The notes: generated by a model from the letters alone, not told the origin. Numbered from the stretch's first letter, positions 45,995 to 54,998 are shown. The stretch is 64,000 nt of DNA from Chryseobacterium daecheongense (GCF_003729955.1 NZ_RJTX01000002.1:828548-892547), one strand, 5' to 3'. A program made the numbers and translations.

Positions 45995-47275
45995 TTAAAC
46001 TTCCAGTTTCTTTTCAATTTCATTAGGATGATCTAAGCAATAGTGCAGTTGTTTTTTATCCAGTTGCTTTTCCCAGTTGGCTACTACAACCGTTGCTACA
46101 GAATTACCAATAACATTGGTTAAAGCTCTGCATTCACTCATAAATTTATCAATTCCTAAAATTAAGGTCATTCCGGCAATAGGAATTTCAGGAACAACCG
46201 CTAATGTTGCAGCCAAAGTAACAAAACCGGCACCCGTAACTCCTGCTGCTCCTTTAGAACTCAGCATCGCTACAAGAAGAAGCATGATCTGCTTATCAAT
46301 AGGAAGATGAATATTCAATGCTTGAGCGATAAACAATGAAGCAAGGGTCATATAAATATTAGTTCCATCCAGATTGAAAGAGTAGCCTGTAGGAACTACT
46401 AAGCCCACAATCGCCTTGGAACAACCTGCTTTTTCCAGTTTCTCCATGATCCCGGGAAGTGCTGACTCAGATGAACTGGTTCCTAATACGAGAAGAAGCT
46501 CTTCTTTAAGGTAATACATCAATTTGAAAACATTAAAGCCGTTATACCATGCTACGGCTCCCAAAATCAAAACAATGAACAAGATAGAAGTAATGTAAAA
46601 GGTACCAACGAGAAAGATCAGGTTCAACACAGAATGCAGTCCATATTTCCCAATGGTGAAAGCCATAGCTCCGAACGCACCAATAGGAGCCAGCTTCATT
46701 AGCATATGTACGATTTTAAAGACCGGCGTAGATAGATTCTGTAAAAACTCCGTAACCTTATGACTTTTTTCTTTCGTTAACACTAGGGCAACCCCCATTA
46801 AAATAGCCACAAGCAGTACTTGTAAAATATTTTCTCCCACTAAAGGGCTGAACAAGGTTTCAGGAATAATATTCATGATGAATCCTGTAAGAGTAGATTC
46901 ATGGGCTTTTTGCTGATATTCAGAAACATCTCCTGAAAGTGTGGCAGGATTAATATTCAGTCCCGCTCCCGGCTGTAAAATATTTCCAACGACTAACCCA
47001 ATGATCAATGCAAGCGTAGAAAAAGTAAAGAAGTATATCATTGCTTTTACTGCAATTCTTCCTACTTTTTTCAGATCTGTCATATGGGCGATCCCCAATG
47101 TTAGGGTAATGAAGATCACCGGGGCAATGATCATTTTTACGAGCTTGATAAAACCATCTCCCAGTGGTTTCATTTTTTCTCCTATTTCAGGATAGAATCT
47201 GCCTAATAATATCCCTGCAATAATGGCAATGATCACCTGGAAATAAAGCTGCTGGTAGAATTTTTTTGCTTTCAA
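45995..47275 (-). CDS. Dicarboxylate/amino acid:cation symporter (DctA/GltP type)
   Basis: A 426-residue secondary transporter of the DAACS family with about eight helices and two re-entrant loops. Conserved stretches are [11 protein letters not shown] (about 273-283, the serine-rich hairpin), [13 protein letters not shown] (about 302-314) and [12 protein letters not shown] (about 343-354). It imports C4-dicarboxylates or glutamate/aspartate with Na+ or H+. The substrate cannot be fixed from sequence. Confidence 0.94.
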   Translation of the reverse strand: MKAKKFYQQLYFQVIIAIIAGILLGRFYPEIGEKMKPLGDGFIKLVKMIIAPVIFITLTLGIAHMTDLKKVGRIAVKAMIYFFTFSTLALIIGLVVGNILQPGAGLNINPATLSGDVSEYQQKAHESTLTGFIMNIIPETLFSPLVGENILQVLLVAILMGVALVLTKEKSHKVTEFLQNLSTPVFKIVHMLMKLAPIGAFGAMAFTIGKYGLHSVLNLIFLVGTFYITSILFIVLILGAVAWYNGFNVFKLMYYLKEELLLVLGTSSSESALPGIMEKLEKAGCSKAIVGLVVPTGYSFNLDGTNIYMTLASLFIAQALNIHLPIDKQIMLLLVAMLSSKGAAGVTGAGFVTLAATLAVVPEIPIAGMTLILGIDKFMSECRALTNVIGNSVATVVVANWEKQLDKKQLHYCLDHPNEIEKKLEV

Positions 47276-47629
47276 AGGAGAATATTTACGTTTAAGGATG
47301 AAAAATAAGAAAATTACTTAGAAAACAGGTTATGAAGGAGGGAAAAGTTTCGGCGGGATGGAAGTTCTGATAATAGTATTATAGAGGTTTTATAGATAAC
47401 GCTGCCATTCCATTGATATGACCGTCCGTGACTACAAAGCCAAAAAACATATTTGTAATTCGTTATATAATAAAAAGGGTTTTATTCTAATTATTCTAAA
47501 ATCTTTAATCAACAAAATAATACAGCTCCATAAAAATACAAAAACCACCGCATAACGCAGTGGCTTATTTTTGTCCTCCACATGATAAAATAGTAGAGGA
47601 GATTACAAAGCCAAGAGATAGGGATTTTA
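47276..47629. other. Non-coding gap before the RHS array
   Basis: A 354-bp region with no credible gene. It contains half of the GC-rich element seen as a terminator at 34708 (agtttcggcggga near 47346) and a hairpin at 47545-47563. It marks the downstream border of the polymorphic-toxin array. Confidence 0.6.
47542..47564 (-). terminator. Terminator at the end of the RHS array
   Basis: CCACCGC-ataac-GCAGTGG (7 bp with one mismatch), followed on the minus strand by TTTTTGTATTTTT, downstream of the last immunity-like gene. Confidence 0.55.
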
Positions 47630-47992
47630 TCAATCTTCTGATCTATAAAAATTTAATACTTCTCCAGTATTTTTATTAATATTAATATATATCTTACAGT
47701 ATCTGCAATTATAACTTTTTACAACAATGTGCCAAACTTTATTATCTGCAATCGAGCTAATCTGATACGGTTTAACTTTCTCAGGATCTAATAGCTCTTT
47801 TTTTATAAGAATATCAGTGTATTTGATTGCAGTTTCTTCATCGGATATAATATCTGTGCCATAACGATATGTAATCTTACAAGGTAATTGATCTATTCCT
47901 CTATTCTTATCTTTACACTTCACATCTTTATTCTGTTGTGCTACAACAAACAAAGGAAGGAAGAATAGAATTATTAAAACTTTCTTAAACAT
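47630..47992 (-). CDS. NTF2-fold immunity-like exported protein
   Basis: A 120-residue exported protein; start at 47992 (signal peptide ends LFVVAQ). The second half (ISDEETAIKYTDILIKKELL, then KPYQISSIADNKVWHI and INKNTGEVLNFYR) matches the NTF2-fold immunity family of polymorphic toxin systems (Imm-NTF2 type). Two cysteine pairs (C26/C38, CRYC) may form disulfides. It follows a truncated RHS core end that has no toxin tip, so it looks like an orphan immunity gene. Confidence 0.78.
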   Translation of the reverse strand: MFKKVLIILFFLPLFVVAQQNKDVKCKDKNRGIDQLPCKITYRYGTDIISDEETAIKYTDILIKKELLDPEKVKPYQISSIADNKVWHIVVKSYNCRYCKIYININKNTGEVLNFYRSED

Positions 47993-48014
47993 TGCTAATA
48001 TTTTTTTAGGTTGT

Positions 48015-48467
48015 TCAGGATATAAGTTTAAGTACCTCAAAAATCCCCAAAGCTTTTGTAGCTTTTGCATCTCCGGCAAAAGATGTAAATGAACCATCCT
48101 GATCATTCCATTTTCCCATCCCTCTTGCTCCAGAAGGTAATTCATCTGTATCCATTAATTGTGGATCAGGCTTATCCGGTCTAAGAGTGTAAGAAGACAT
48201 ATAGTTTGGAAGCGGATCTGTTGTATAAACATCATATTGAGTCATTCCTGTAGAAATAATCATTCCTCTATCTTGTCGCAATTCCAATCCTTCTAATTCT
48301 CTTCCAAGTCCCATTTTATTTTCCTGAAAAGCATACGTAGAATTATATGCATATTTCTCAGCTAGTGGATCAATATTAAAGAACCTTCCCACATCGGGCA
48401 TGTAATTTCGCCACTTAAATGAATAAAATCCAGTCTCCTGTAATTCTTGTCCTTGGTACTTGTAATT
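48015..48467 (-). pseudogene. Orphan RHS core end, truncated, no toxin tip (cassette H)
   Basis: A displaced RHS core 3' end. Reading begins after a stop at 48468-48470 with N-Y-K-Y-Q-G-Q-E-L-Q-E-T-G, then MPDVGRFFNIDPLAEKY from the ATG at 48401, and stops after KLIS. Bases 48021-48326 are identical to 53932-54237 in cassette C, which continues into a tip domain, so this copy lost its tip at the duplication border. It has no promoter or signal of its own and is probably silent material for recombination with an expressed RHS gene. Confidence 0.8.
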
Positions 48468-48541
48468 CTATATATCCGCTCAACTTTCTGCAAACTTCCT
48501 ACTCCGGGTTTTTTCGTGCGAGGCTTTCCTATGACACAAAC

Positions 48542-48850
48542 TTATATGCTTTTTTTTCTATTAAAAATTAATTTAAAGAATTCTATAAATAATAAAATAA
48601 CAGCAATATATAAGTATTTTATATAGAGATTATTTTGTTTTTCTACAATATTATATTCACTATTAATCCATTTCTTTAATTCTGTTTTAGCTAGATTTAA
48701 ATCTTTTATATTATTTGTTTCCGCTATAAAATCTTCATGATTAATTTCAGTTAGTTTAGGCATAGTATTAATTCTAAACACTGTTAAATCTATAATTAAG
48801 AACAATATCAATATGAAAGAGATATAAGTAAGTATTTTAATTAGTTTCAT
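48542..48850 (-). CDS. Two-helix membrane protein, immunity candidate (cassette G)
   Basis: A 102-residue membrane protein with hydrophobic segments near 5-25 and 78-95 and a charged region between them (KLTEINHEDFIAETNNIKDL). The ATG at 48850 (MKLIKILTYISF) is preferred over 48901, which overlaps the toxin frame. No family recognised. Its position 34 bp after the papain-like tip makes it the likely cognate immunity protein. Confidence 0.65.
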   Translation of the reverse strand: MKLIKILTYISFILILFLIIDLTVFRINTMPKLTEINHEDFIAETNNIKDLNLAKTELKKWINSEYNIVEKQNNLYIKYLYIAVILLFIEFFKLIFNRKKSI

Positions 48851-48884
48851 TTTCTTAAAATTATAATTATAAAATATGTGAATT

Positions 48885-49772
48885 CTATTCGTTTTCATCA
48901 TAAAGCTTTCTACCTAAAGGTGCAGAACGATTGATATTAATTAGAGGTCTCTGTCTAATAAAACTGCCTATAGCATTTGATTCCTTCATTTTTGTATCTA
49001 ATCTTCCGGGTCTAGCAACATCTACAGAACTAATTCCACTTTTTTGCAATAAAGAACACACGTTTGTTGTACAGTTGTTTGATTGAAGACTATAATTTTC
49101 AGGATTCTTTTTAAGTTCATTTGCTCTATCATTAACTGCTGATACTAAATTCTCTTTTTGCTCATTAGTGGTTTTAAAGAAAAATACATTAGAATTAGGA
49201 TATTTGTCACTAAATTTACTAGTAGACTTGGTGTCCATAACTAAGGGAGTAAACCACCATTCAGTCATCTCAAATTGTCTCGAATTATTCTCATCGGTAG
49301 GATAAAAACTGAATACTTTACCGTCATATCCCAATCCAGAATGACCAACAGCACCTTCTATTTCAGTGTAAACTGACACAATGGAATAATTAGGATTTTT
49401 ATCTTCTTGTAAATATTCTGTTTTGCCATTTATTTCTGTTGTATGAGAGTAAGAGTCTTTAGAAACAACATTAAAATACCTATCCTCATTATCATTTAAA
49501 TTAACACCAACCAATTGACCGTTCTTAAATATATAATCATTAATAGGTTCTCGTCCATCAGGATCAATAAATCTTATAGGATTATTAAATGTATAGTTAT
49601 ATGGACTATGTCTTGTCATCTTCTCCGCAAGCGGATCCACAACACCCCATCTTCCCAGATCCGGCATATAGAATCTTGCTCCGTAATCATACATTCCACT
49701 TTCCTGAAGTTTCCTTTCCATTGTACTTATATTTATATGCCGGATTGCCTGCAAACTGGTTATATCCTTCAT
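48885..49772 (-). CDS. Orphan RHS core end with papain-like (permuted) tip (cassette G)
   Basis: RHS core remainder [21 protein letters not shown] followed by the hallmark DPLAEK and FIDPDGREP, then a tip of about 215 residues. The tip has [16 protein letters not shown] and, later, [13 protein letters not shown]: a His-then-Cys order as in permuted NlpC/P60, LRAT and DUF4105-like papain-fold peptidases or amidases. The first residues ([21 protein letters not shown]) are out of the RHS frame: a one-base insertion near 49708-49713 separates this part from the upstream core in 49687-49983. It is therefore not expressed as one RHS protein. Confidence 0.72.
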   Translation of the reverse strand: MKDITSLQAIRHINISTMERKLQESGMYDYGARFYMPDLGRWGVVDPLAEKMTRHSPYNYTFNNPIRFIDPDGREPINDYIFKNGQLVGVNLNDNEDRYFNVVSKDSYSHTTEINGKTEYLQEDKNPNYSIVSVYTEIEGAVGHSGLGYDGKVFSFYPTDENNSRQFEMTEWWFTPLVMDTKSTSKFSDKYPNSNVFFFKTTNEQKENLVSAVNDRANELKKNPENYSLQSNNCTTNVCSLLQKSGISSVDVARPGRLDTKMKESNAIGSFIRQRPLININRSAPLGRKLYDENE

Positions 49773-49983
49773 GCTTCAATCTTACTCCAATTATATTATC
49801 GTATTCTTTTTTACTAACATAGAAAACTTTATTTTTTTTTGCTAAAGAAGATGTATGAGAAAAATCTATAATTGCATTATTAATTACATTTTCCAAAGAT
49901 CCTTTTTGAGCCATTTCTTTTTTCCACCCTGAACAATTCATGCAAAGAAAAGTTAAACTTAATATTGAAAAGTATTTTTTCAT
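49687..49983 (-). pseudogene. Lipoprotein fused to RHS core fragment, frameshifted (chimera)
   Basis: A 98-residue frame that starts as a lipoprotein (MKKYFSILSLTFLCMNC, lipobox Cys17). At about residue 68 it changes without a break into RHS core sequence ([20 protein letters not shown], then NGKE), then goes out of frame (TSGKWNV). The lipoprotein part is probably the front of an immunity gene whose 3' half was replaced by an incoming RHS core end. A one-base insertion after NGKE breaks the core and puts the papain-like tip in another frame. Confidence 0.75.
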
Positions 49984-50211
49984 TTATTAATCAATTACTG
50001 GTTGGTATAATTAATTTTTTGTACACTATAAGGGTAGGAGCTTCACCTGTTAAAATAATAAATTTATAAAAAATCTGTTTTAAATTTTTCTTGTGATTTT
50101 TAAAATCTAATGCAGAAAGATTCTCATAGAATCTCTTGAATCCTGCAATTAGGTGCACGTGAAAATCTGTGTTTTTTAAAGATATTTTTGATAAAAACAA
50201 AGGTATTATAA

Positions 50212-50243
50212 AATCAGAACTCCACAATTGTAGAGTTCTGATT
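50212..50243 (-). terminator. Hairpin terminator after small lipoprotein gene
   Basis: AATCAGAACTC and GAGTTCTGATT pair around a 10-nt loop (cacaattgta). It lies just downstream, on the minus strand, of the lipoprotein gene ending at 50248. Confidence 0.7.
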
Positions 50244-50247
50244 CTTT

Positions 50248-50601
50248 TTATTTCTTAAACTGTATATTATTACATTTATTCTTTTCATACCAACTTATCC
50301 AACCTTTTCTGTCTTCTTTATATACAACTATTGGATAAGAACGAGCATAATTCAACATACTCTCTGTAGATACATGAGAATATTTTGAAATAAATAGCAA
50401 TGATTTTTTAAATCTTTTGTTCTGCGATTTCTCCACTAGACTATCGATAACTCCAATATGGAAAAAATATTCTTTCTTAAAATCTAAATTTTCTAAGCAT
50501 TCTGCATTATTTGTAGTAATATTATTATTCTGTTTAGAATTTGAAACAGAGCAATTTATTAATACTAATGTCAATATCAAACTATAAATTATTTTTTTCA
50601 T
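50248..50601 (-). CDS. Small lipoprotein, immunity candidate (cassette F)
   Basis: A 117-residue lipoprotein (LVLINC, lipobox Cys17) with an Asn-rich linker and a helical domain (FFHIGVIDSLVEKSQNKRF, FISKYSHVSTESML). No family recognised. It is preceded by decayed RHS core sequence (50670-50745) and followed by a hairpin, the layout of an orphan immunity gene whose toxin has been lost. Confidence 0.65.
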   Translation of the reverse strand: MKKIIYSLILTLVLINCSVSNSKQNNNITTNNAECLENLDFKKEYFFHIGVIDSLVEKSQNKRFKKSLLFISKYSHVSTESMLNYARSYPIVVYKEDRKGWISWYEKNKCNNIQFKK

Positions 50602-50669
50602 ACTATGGTAATTTCGTTTTCTTAACTTCTGTACCTCTACTACTTGGAAACCACAAAACTTGTTGGTTT

Positions 50670-50745
50670 TTTATCCTTAATGCTCTAGTTCAAAAGGGAG
50701 TAGTTGTTCCCTTCAATGATCTCTACTTTTGAACCATTATTGGTT
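50670..50745 (-). pseudogene. Decayed RHS core remnant (cassette F)
   Basis: On the minus strand the sequence reads V-E-I-I-E-G-N-N-Y, then drifts out of frame through S-P-F-E-L-E-H. This is the degraded counterpart of VEIIEENNYYPFGLKHEGYN in RHS cores. It is short, interrupted and has no tip. The rest of the 235-bp gap (50602-50836) shows only a hairpin. Confidence 0.6.
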
Positions 50746-50770
50746 TTATACTTCTGACAAATATTATAAT

Positions 50771-50791
50771 AAAAGCCACCAAATAGTGGCT
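50771..50791 (-). terminator. Hairpin terminator after exported protein gene
   Basis: AGCCAC-caaata-GTGGCT, followed by TTTTATTATAAT on the minus strand, downstream of the gene ending at 50837. Confidence 0.6.
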
Positions 50792-50836
50792 ATTTTATTA
50801 TCTCATTTAATAGTTATTGCTTCTTTTTTAGATAAA

Positions 50837-51196
50837 TTATTTTTTTATATATATTCCATTTGTATTGTTTAAATAACGTGGTATAGCTTTAGGATTGTCG
50901 CCACTTTTCCACAATATTCTTTTTCCGACTCTAAAAGTTAAATTCTCATAAAAATTAGGCATTGGCAATAATTCAAATAAGTATTCTTTATTTTTTTTAA
51001 TTTTTTTATAGTCGCATCTTCTTTCCAATTTTTCCATTTTGGATATAAGAATTATAGTGTCTCTATTGTTAATTCCTTTTATTATATAAGAATTATCTTC
51101 TCTTTCTATGTTGATAACTTTTATCCTTTTCGTTTCAATTTGTTGGGCAGATAATAAGTTACCTATTATAATTAGTAGTATTGTTATTACTTTCAT
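50837..51196 (-). CDS. Small exported protein, immunity candidate (cassette E)
   Basis: A 119-residue protein with a signal peptide ending NLLSAQQ. The mature part is basic and beta-rich (IKVINIEREDNSYIIKGIN, YLFELLPMPNFYENLTFRVG). No family recognised. Its ATG overlaps the stop of the RHS core fragment upstream (ATGA), which shows it was once read directly after an RHS tail. Confidence 0.65.
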   Translation of the reverse strand: MKVITILLIIIGNLLSAQQIETKRIKVINIEREDNSYIIKGINNRDTIILISKMEKLERRCDYKKIKKNKEYLFELLPMPNFYENLTFRVGKRILWKSGDNPKAIPRYLNNTNGIYIKK

Positions 51197-51480
51197 CTTT
51201 GTAAATTATTTATTAATATTTCCGGGTTCATAGTTTTGTACATCATCGGGTCTACGTTGAAAAATCGTCCAATCTCAGGCATATAATTTCTCCATTTGAA
51301 ACTATACCACCCAGTTTCATTTTGTAATTCCTGTCCTTGGTATTTGTATTTATATGCCGGATTGCCTGCAAGCTGGTTATATCCCTCATGCTTCAGCCCA
51401 AAAGGATAGTAATTGTTTTCTTCAATGATCTCTGCTCCTGAATCACTCTTTGCATGACTTAGTCTTACTTTATTAAATGA
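51193..51480 (-). pseudogene. Orphan RHS core end with almost no tip (cassette E)
   Basis: In-frame RHS core from about N-K-V-R-L-S-H through [40 protein letters not shown], and MPEIGRFFNVDP. It then ends after a short unrelated tail (TMNPEILINNLQR). There is no start codon of its own near the 5' end. The toxin tip appears deleted; only the join to the next gene is kept (ATGA overlap). Confidence 0.75.
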
Positions 51481-51531
51481 TTGGAAAAATTATAAATTAT
51501 ACCTTTTTTTCCTTATGTGAAAGAGCTAAAG

Positions 51532-51963
51532 TTAGTGGATTTTATTCGTTATAATGGGTGTGAATTTTGTCATTTTGCAATTTAGAGTATCAATTTCATA
51601 ATATCCTATCTCTTTTTTATTCCCAGGAATAGGTTCTCTTTTATTAAAATAAATTTTTCGATTTAGAAGTTTATAACAATTTGAAAAACTATTATCTGTA
51701 AACAAAAAAATTGTATCTCTGTCAATTATCTGACAACCTTTAAAGTTTGAAGCAGGCAATACTTCTTTGTACTTTACTATCTCACAAACATTTTTGCCTT
51801 CATCTGTAAACAAACTGACAATATACACACCTGATTGTTTTGAAAAATTTGTCTCATTTTTTATTTTCTCTATAATATTATCATGAAGAGATATTTCTCT
51901 GAAAGAGATTTTTTCTTTACAAGAAAGAAATAATAAAAAAATTATAATATAATATTTACACAT
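51532..51963 (-). CDS. Lipoprotein, immunity candidate for JAB-like tip (cassette D)
   Basis: A 143-residue lipoprotein; start at 51963 (MCKYYIIIFLLFLSC, lipobox Cys15). The mature part is beta-rich (SGVYIVSLFTDEGKNV, DTIFLFTDNSFSNCYKLLN). No family recognised. It starts 10 bp after the JAB-like tip gene, the standard toxin-immunity layout. Earlier in-frame starts overlap the toxin gene and are less likely. Confidence 0.7.
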   Translation of the reverse strand: MCKYYIIIFLLFLSCKEKISFREISLHDNIIEKIKNETNFSKQSGVYIVSLFTDEGKNVCEIVKYKEVLPASNFKGCQIIDRDTIFLFTDNSFSNCYKLLNRKIYFNKREPIPGNKKEIGYYEIDTLNCKMTKFTPIITNKIH

Positions 51964-51973
51964 ACTTAAATAT

Positions 51974-52972
51974 TTATCTGTGAACATTTTCTTGTCTCTG
52001 ATTTGGAAACCAAAATCTTTGATCATTATAATAGATTATATTAGGATGCTTTTGAGTTGGTATAAAAATCCAAGCATTATTAGGCATTATGTCTTTATTA
52101 TTTTCAAAAGTTTTTCTATCCCCACGATCAGAGTTAATGGTTCCATTTCGGTTAAATCCTGAAGGCCAATTATTTTCATAAGTTGAAGACTCTTTCATAA
52201 GAGTATTCATTGGATGATTATGTCCACTTTCCAACCAAGTATATCCTTCATTTTCCACAAGATTTGCAGTAACGCCATGATCAGTAGCATCTTCTGCACG
52301 GTGTTGTGAACGAATTAAATAAAGAGTAGTGTCTCCAAATATTCCATCCTTTGATAACTTATCATAAGTCCACTCCTTACTAGTATTTGCCGCTAAAAAA
52401 TAAAAATAATTTTTAATTTGTTTAGAGGAAATATTAGGATTCTCTAAAGTTATATTTGTTTCTGTTGGATAGTACCCTCTATATGGAGCCCATTCAACAT
52501 TTTGCTTAAAGTTTTCAGTAAATTCCTTATTAACTTTAATTGATTTTGTTCCACTTTCATTATAATACCGATCAAATTTATCGGATGTATGTCTAATAAG
52601 TTCTCTTCTGCCATCTTTATATATTCGATAGTCATGTTGTGGCTCTCTTCCATCAGGATCAATAAAACGAATAGGATTATCAAAAGCATAGGTATATGGA
52701 GACCAGCTTGGCATTTTCTCCGCCAGTGGATCCACAACACCCCATCTTCCAATATCCGGCATATACATTCTGGCCCCATAATCATACATCCCACTTTCCT
52801 GCAATTCCTTACCATTGTACTTGTAGTTTTTAAAACTAGCAGTACCAAAGTAAGCCTGTTCTTCTTCAGCATTTCTAATAAAACTCATTCCAAAAGGATA
52901 ATAGTCATTATTATCCACTACTTCAGGATGATTATAACCATTATTCTGGTAGCTTACCCTTACATTACCCAA
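51974..52972 (-). CDS. Orphan RHS core end with JAB-like metalloprotease tip (cassette D)
   Basis: RHS core from MGNVRVSYQNNG (core homology reaches back to about 53005, [11 protein letters not shown]), through [20 protein letters not shown] and the hallmark [15 protein letters not shown] near residue 110. A tip of about 220 residues follows. In it, ESGHNHPMN and, further on, WPSGFNRNGTINSDRGDRK give the HxHx...S...D zinc pattern of JAB/MPN isopeptidase-like toxins. No signal peptide and no upstream shell, so it is not functional alone. Confidence 0.78.
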   Translation of the reverse strand: MGNVRVSYQNNGYNHPEVVDNNDYYPFGMSFIRNAEEEQAYFGTASFKNYKYNGKELQESGMYDYGARMYMPDIGRWGVVDPLAEKMPSWSPYTYAFDNPIRFIDPDGREPQHDYRIYKDGRRELIRHTSDKFDRYYNESGTKSIKVNKEFTENFKQNVEWAPYRGYYPTETNITLENPNISSKQIKNYFYFLAANTSKEWTYDKLSKDGIFGDTTLYLIRSQHRAEDATDHGVTANLVENEGYTWLESGHNHPMNTLMKESSTYENNWPSGFNRNGTINSDRGDRKTFENNKDIMPNNAWIFIPTQKHPNIIYYNDQRFWFPNQRQENVHR

Positions 52973-53009
52973 ATGATCTTTATACTGGTAAATATACTCT
53001 TTTCCTAAA

Positions 53010-53037
53010 ATTAGGATGCTGAAACCAGCATCCTAAT
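53010..53037. terminator. Hairpin between cassettes C and D
   Basis: ATTAGGATGCTG-aaac-CAGCATCCTAAT, a 12-bp perfect stem followed by TTTT on the minus strand. It lies 73 bp after the cassette C immunity gene and immediately before the first RHS codons of cassette D. Confidence 0.72.
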
Positions 53038-53110
53038 TAATATAAGAAATATATGCTTTTTGTCCTAAAAAGGTAGCAACTCCACCAGCGCAAATTGCGA
53101 GGTGTTTTAT

Positions 53111-53542
53111 TTATTCCCAATCTAAAAAATTTTCTACAACAGAAGAATTGAAAATTTTATCATATCCTATCTGCTCATAAAATATGAAAGTAATGATTAA
53201 TGGTTTTTGTAGATGATTTGGATTACTATTCTTAATTTGATATTGAACATATTTCATTTTAGTTCCTACATAAATAGTATCTTTCACTTTTATATTTTTC
53301 TTTAAATTAACATAAGAATTAATTTTTTTATAGTTTTTATGTAAAAAATGAACTTGCATATGAATACTACCATAAGCATCATGACCATCCTTAATTAGAT
53401 CTGCACACTGATTTGTACTATTTTTTTCCACCGCACCCAAAAAACTTGTCACTGTTCGTTTTATTTTTCTTTCAGCCGAAGCTTGGGTATTACAAGATGT
53501 TAATGTAATGCTAAGCAATACTACTAATGTCCATATTCTCAT
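53111..53542 (-). CDS. Lipoprotein, immunity candidate (cassette C)
   Basis: A 143-residue lipoprotein (ITLTSC, lipobox Cys17). A helix-rich start (AERKIKRTVTSFLGAVEKNS) and later strands (DTIYVGTKMKYVQYQI, LIITFIFYEQIGYDKIF) suggest an NTF2/DUF4878-like fold, by pattern only. It lies 46 bp after the cassette C tip gene and is its probable immunity partner. Confidence 0.68.
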   Translation of the reverse strand: MRIWTLVVLLSITLTSCNTQASAERKIKRTVTSFLGAVEKNSTNQCADLIKDGHDAYGSIHMQVHFLHKNYKKINSYVNLKKNIKVKDTIYVGTKMKYVQYQIKNSNPNHLQKPLIITFIFYEQIGYDKIFNSSVVENFLDWE

Positions 53543-53588
53543 TGTCCTACGTTTTGTAATTTTTCTTGTTGTTGTCTTGCTGCTTCAT

Positions 53589-54302
53589 TTAGCTCTGTTC
53601 TTTTTTTAACTTCCGGCTATTGTAGATTATAATTCCGTTTTTTCTCATAATGGAGTTTGCTGTATTAACAATATTGGTTTTTGAGTTTAGAAAAACAACA
53701 GAATTGTTCCTTTTATCAATATCTTTAGGCAACGAACCATTAAATATATAATTGGTAATTTCTGTTTGAGTTTTAGTATCTAATTTTAAATTAGCTTTAT
53801 TAACAACATCTTGAGCAGTTATCATATCTTTAAACTGATCAGTTAATTTCCCCATATAATTGACCGCTTTTACATTTTCACTAGTCTTCTCCATTCCTTC
53901 TACACCATCTATTCCTGTTTTTATAAGTTTAAGTACCTCAAAAATCCCCAAAGCTTTTGTAGCTTTTGCATCTCCGGCAAAAGATGTAAATGAACCATCC
54001 TGATCATTCCATTTTCCCATCCCTCTTGCTCCAGAAGGTAATTCATCTGTATCCATTAATTGTGGATCAGGCTTATCCGGTCTAAGAGTGTAAGAAGACA
54101 TATAGTTTGGAAGCGGATCTGTTGTATAAACATCATATTGAGTCATTCCTGTAGAAATAATCATTCCTCTATCTTGTCGCAATTCCAATCCTTCTAATTC
54201 TCTTCCAAGTCCCATTTTATTTTCCTGGAAAGCATATGTTGAATTATACGGATATTTTTCTGCAAGAGGATCTATGTTAAAGAACCTCCCCACATCAGGC
54301 AT
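53589..54302 (-). CDS. Orphan RHS core end with unrecognised tip (cassette C)
   Basis: A 237-residue frame from MPDVGRFFNIDPLAEKY; RHS homology reaches back to about 54367 (YQYKYQGQELQETG). Residues 1-126 are the core end shared with cassette H and contain GRELEGLELRQDRGM. Residues from about 127 form a tip of 110 residues, mostly helical (VKAVNYMGKLTDQFKDMITA), ending NIVNTANSIMRKNGIIIYN. No known toxin family was recognised. A lipoprotein immunity candidate follows. Confidence 0.72.
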   Translation of the reverse strand: MPDVGRFFNIDPLAEKYPYNSTYAFQENKMGLGRELEGLELRQDRGMIISTGMTQYDVYTTDPLPNYMSSYTLRPDKPDPQLMDTDELPSGARGMGKWNDQDGSFTSFAGDAKATKALGIFEVLKLIKTGIDGVEGMEKTSENVKAVNYMGKLTDQFKDMITAQDVVNKANLKLDTKTQTEITNYIFNGSLPKDIDKRNNSVVFLNSKTNIVNTANSIMRKNGIIIYNSRKLKKEQS

Positions 54303-54373
54303 ATAATTTCTCCATTTAAAACTATACCAACCAGTTTCTTGTAATTCTTGACCTTGGTACTTGTATTGATAAC

Positions 54374-54396
54374 AACCCTCGCAAAGGGCGAGGGTT
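54374..54396. terminator. GC-rich hairpin at the cassette B/C border
   Basis: AACCCTCGC-aaagg-GCGAGGGTT, a 9-bp perfect stem. The T-run follows on the plus strand only, although all nearby genes lie on the minus strand. It sits between the cassette B immunity gene and the first RHS codons of cassette C (about 54367). Confidence 0.6.
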
Positions 54397-54447
54397 CTTT
54401 TTTCTATCTGTTACGAATTTACAAACTTCGCAGAGTGGGTTTTGTTT

Positions 54448-54987
54448 TTACAGATTTGTATTAAATGTTTTTGCACTCTGAATAAATGTTTGAAGATTTT
54501 CAGTTTTTATATTATAAAGCAATATTTTGTATTTGCCATTTGTGTATAATTTCGATACACGTCCATTATGTGCTTTATAGAGATGATTCTCATTATAATT
54601 TCTTTCTTCCCAATATTCATTTAAACTTAAAGCATCGTGATAATTAATATCTTTTAATTCCCAATTTCCAGACTCCTTTACTTCATTTTTATATGGAACA
54701 TAGATATAAATGATTTGCTTGTTATCATATTCAAAAATGAAATCATGTCCCTTCATGCTCCAATTAATAATTTTTTTAGGAATATTTATTTTAAAATGAG
54801 TATTGTAAAAAAACTGTTTATCAGCTATTCCATTTACATTATTGTAATAATGAAAAAGATTGTTTTCTTCATTATATTGTAGGAGAAAACCAGATGATTT
54901 TACATTGTTATTTTTATCAGAATCTATATAGGATTTGCAAGAAGTACAAAGTAATAATACTGCTGTTAATATAATAATGTTCTTCAT
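54448..54987 (-). CDS. Lipoprotein, immunity candidate for JAB-like tip (cassette B)
   Basis: A 179-residue lipoprotein (LLLCTSC, lipobox Cys17). The mature part is Asn- and aromatic-rich (GFLLQYNEENNLFHYYNN, IPKKIINWSMKGHDFIFEY). No family recognised. It begins 11 bp after the JAB-like tip frame. Confidence 0.7.
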   Translation of the reverse strand: MKNIIILTAVLLLCTSCKSYIDSDKNNNVKSSGFLLQYNEENNLFHYYNNVNGIADKQFFYNTHFKINIPKKIINWSMKGHDFIFEYDNKQIIYIYVPYKNEVKESGNWELKDINYHDALSLNEYWEERNYNENHLYKAHNGRVSKLYTNGKYKILLYNIKTENLQTFIQSAKTFNTNL

Positions 54988-54998
54988 ATTAATTTAAT

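Noticed and set aside
49991..50227. A 78-codon frame on the minus strand between two lipoprotein genes
   Set aside because: No signal peptide, no recognisable domain, and it overlaps the hairpin at 50212-50243; it looks like chance coding in an AT-rich spacer.
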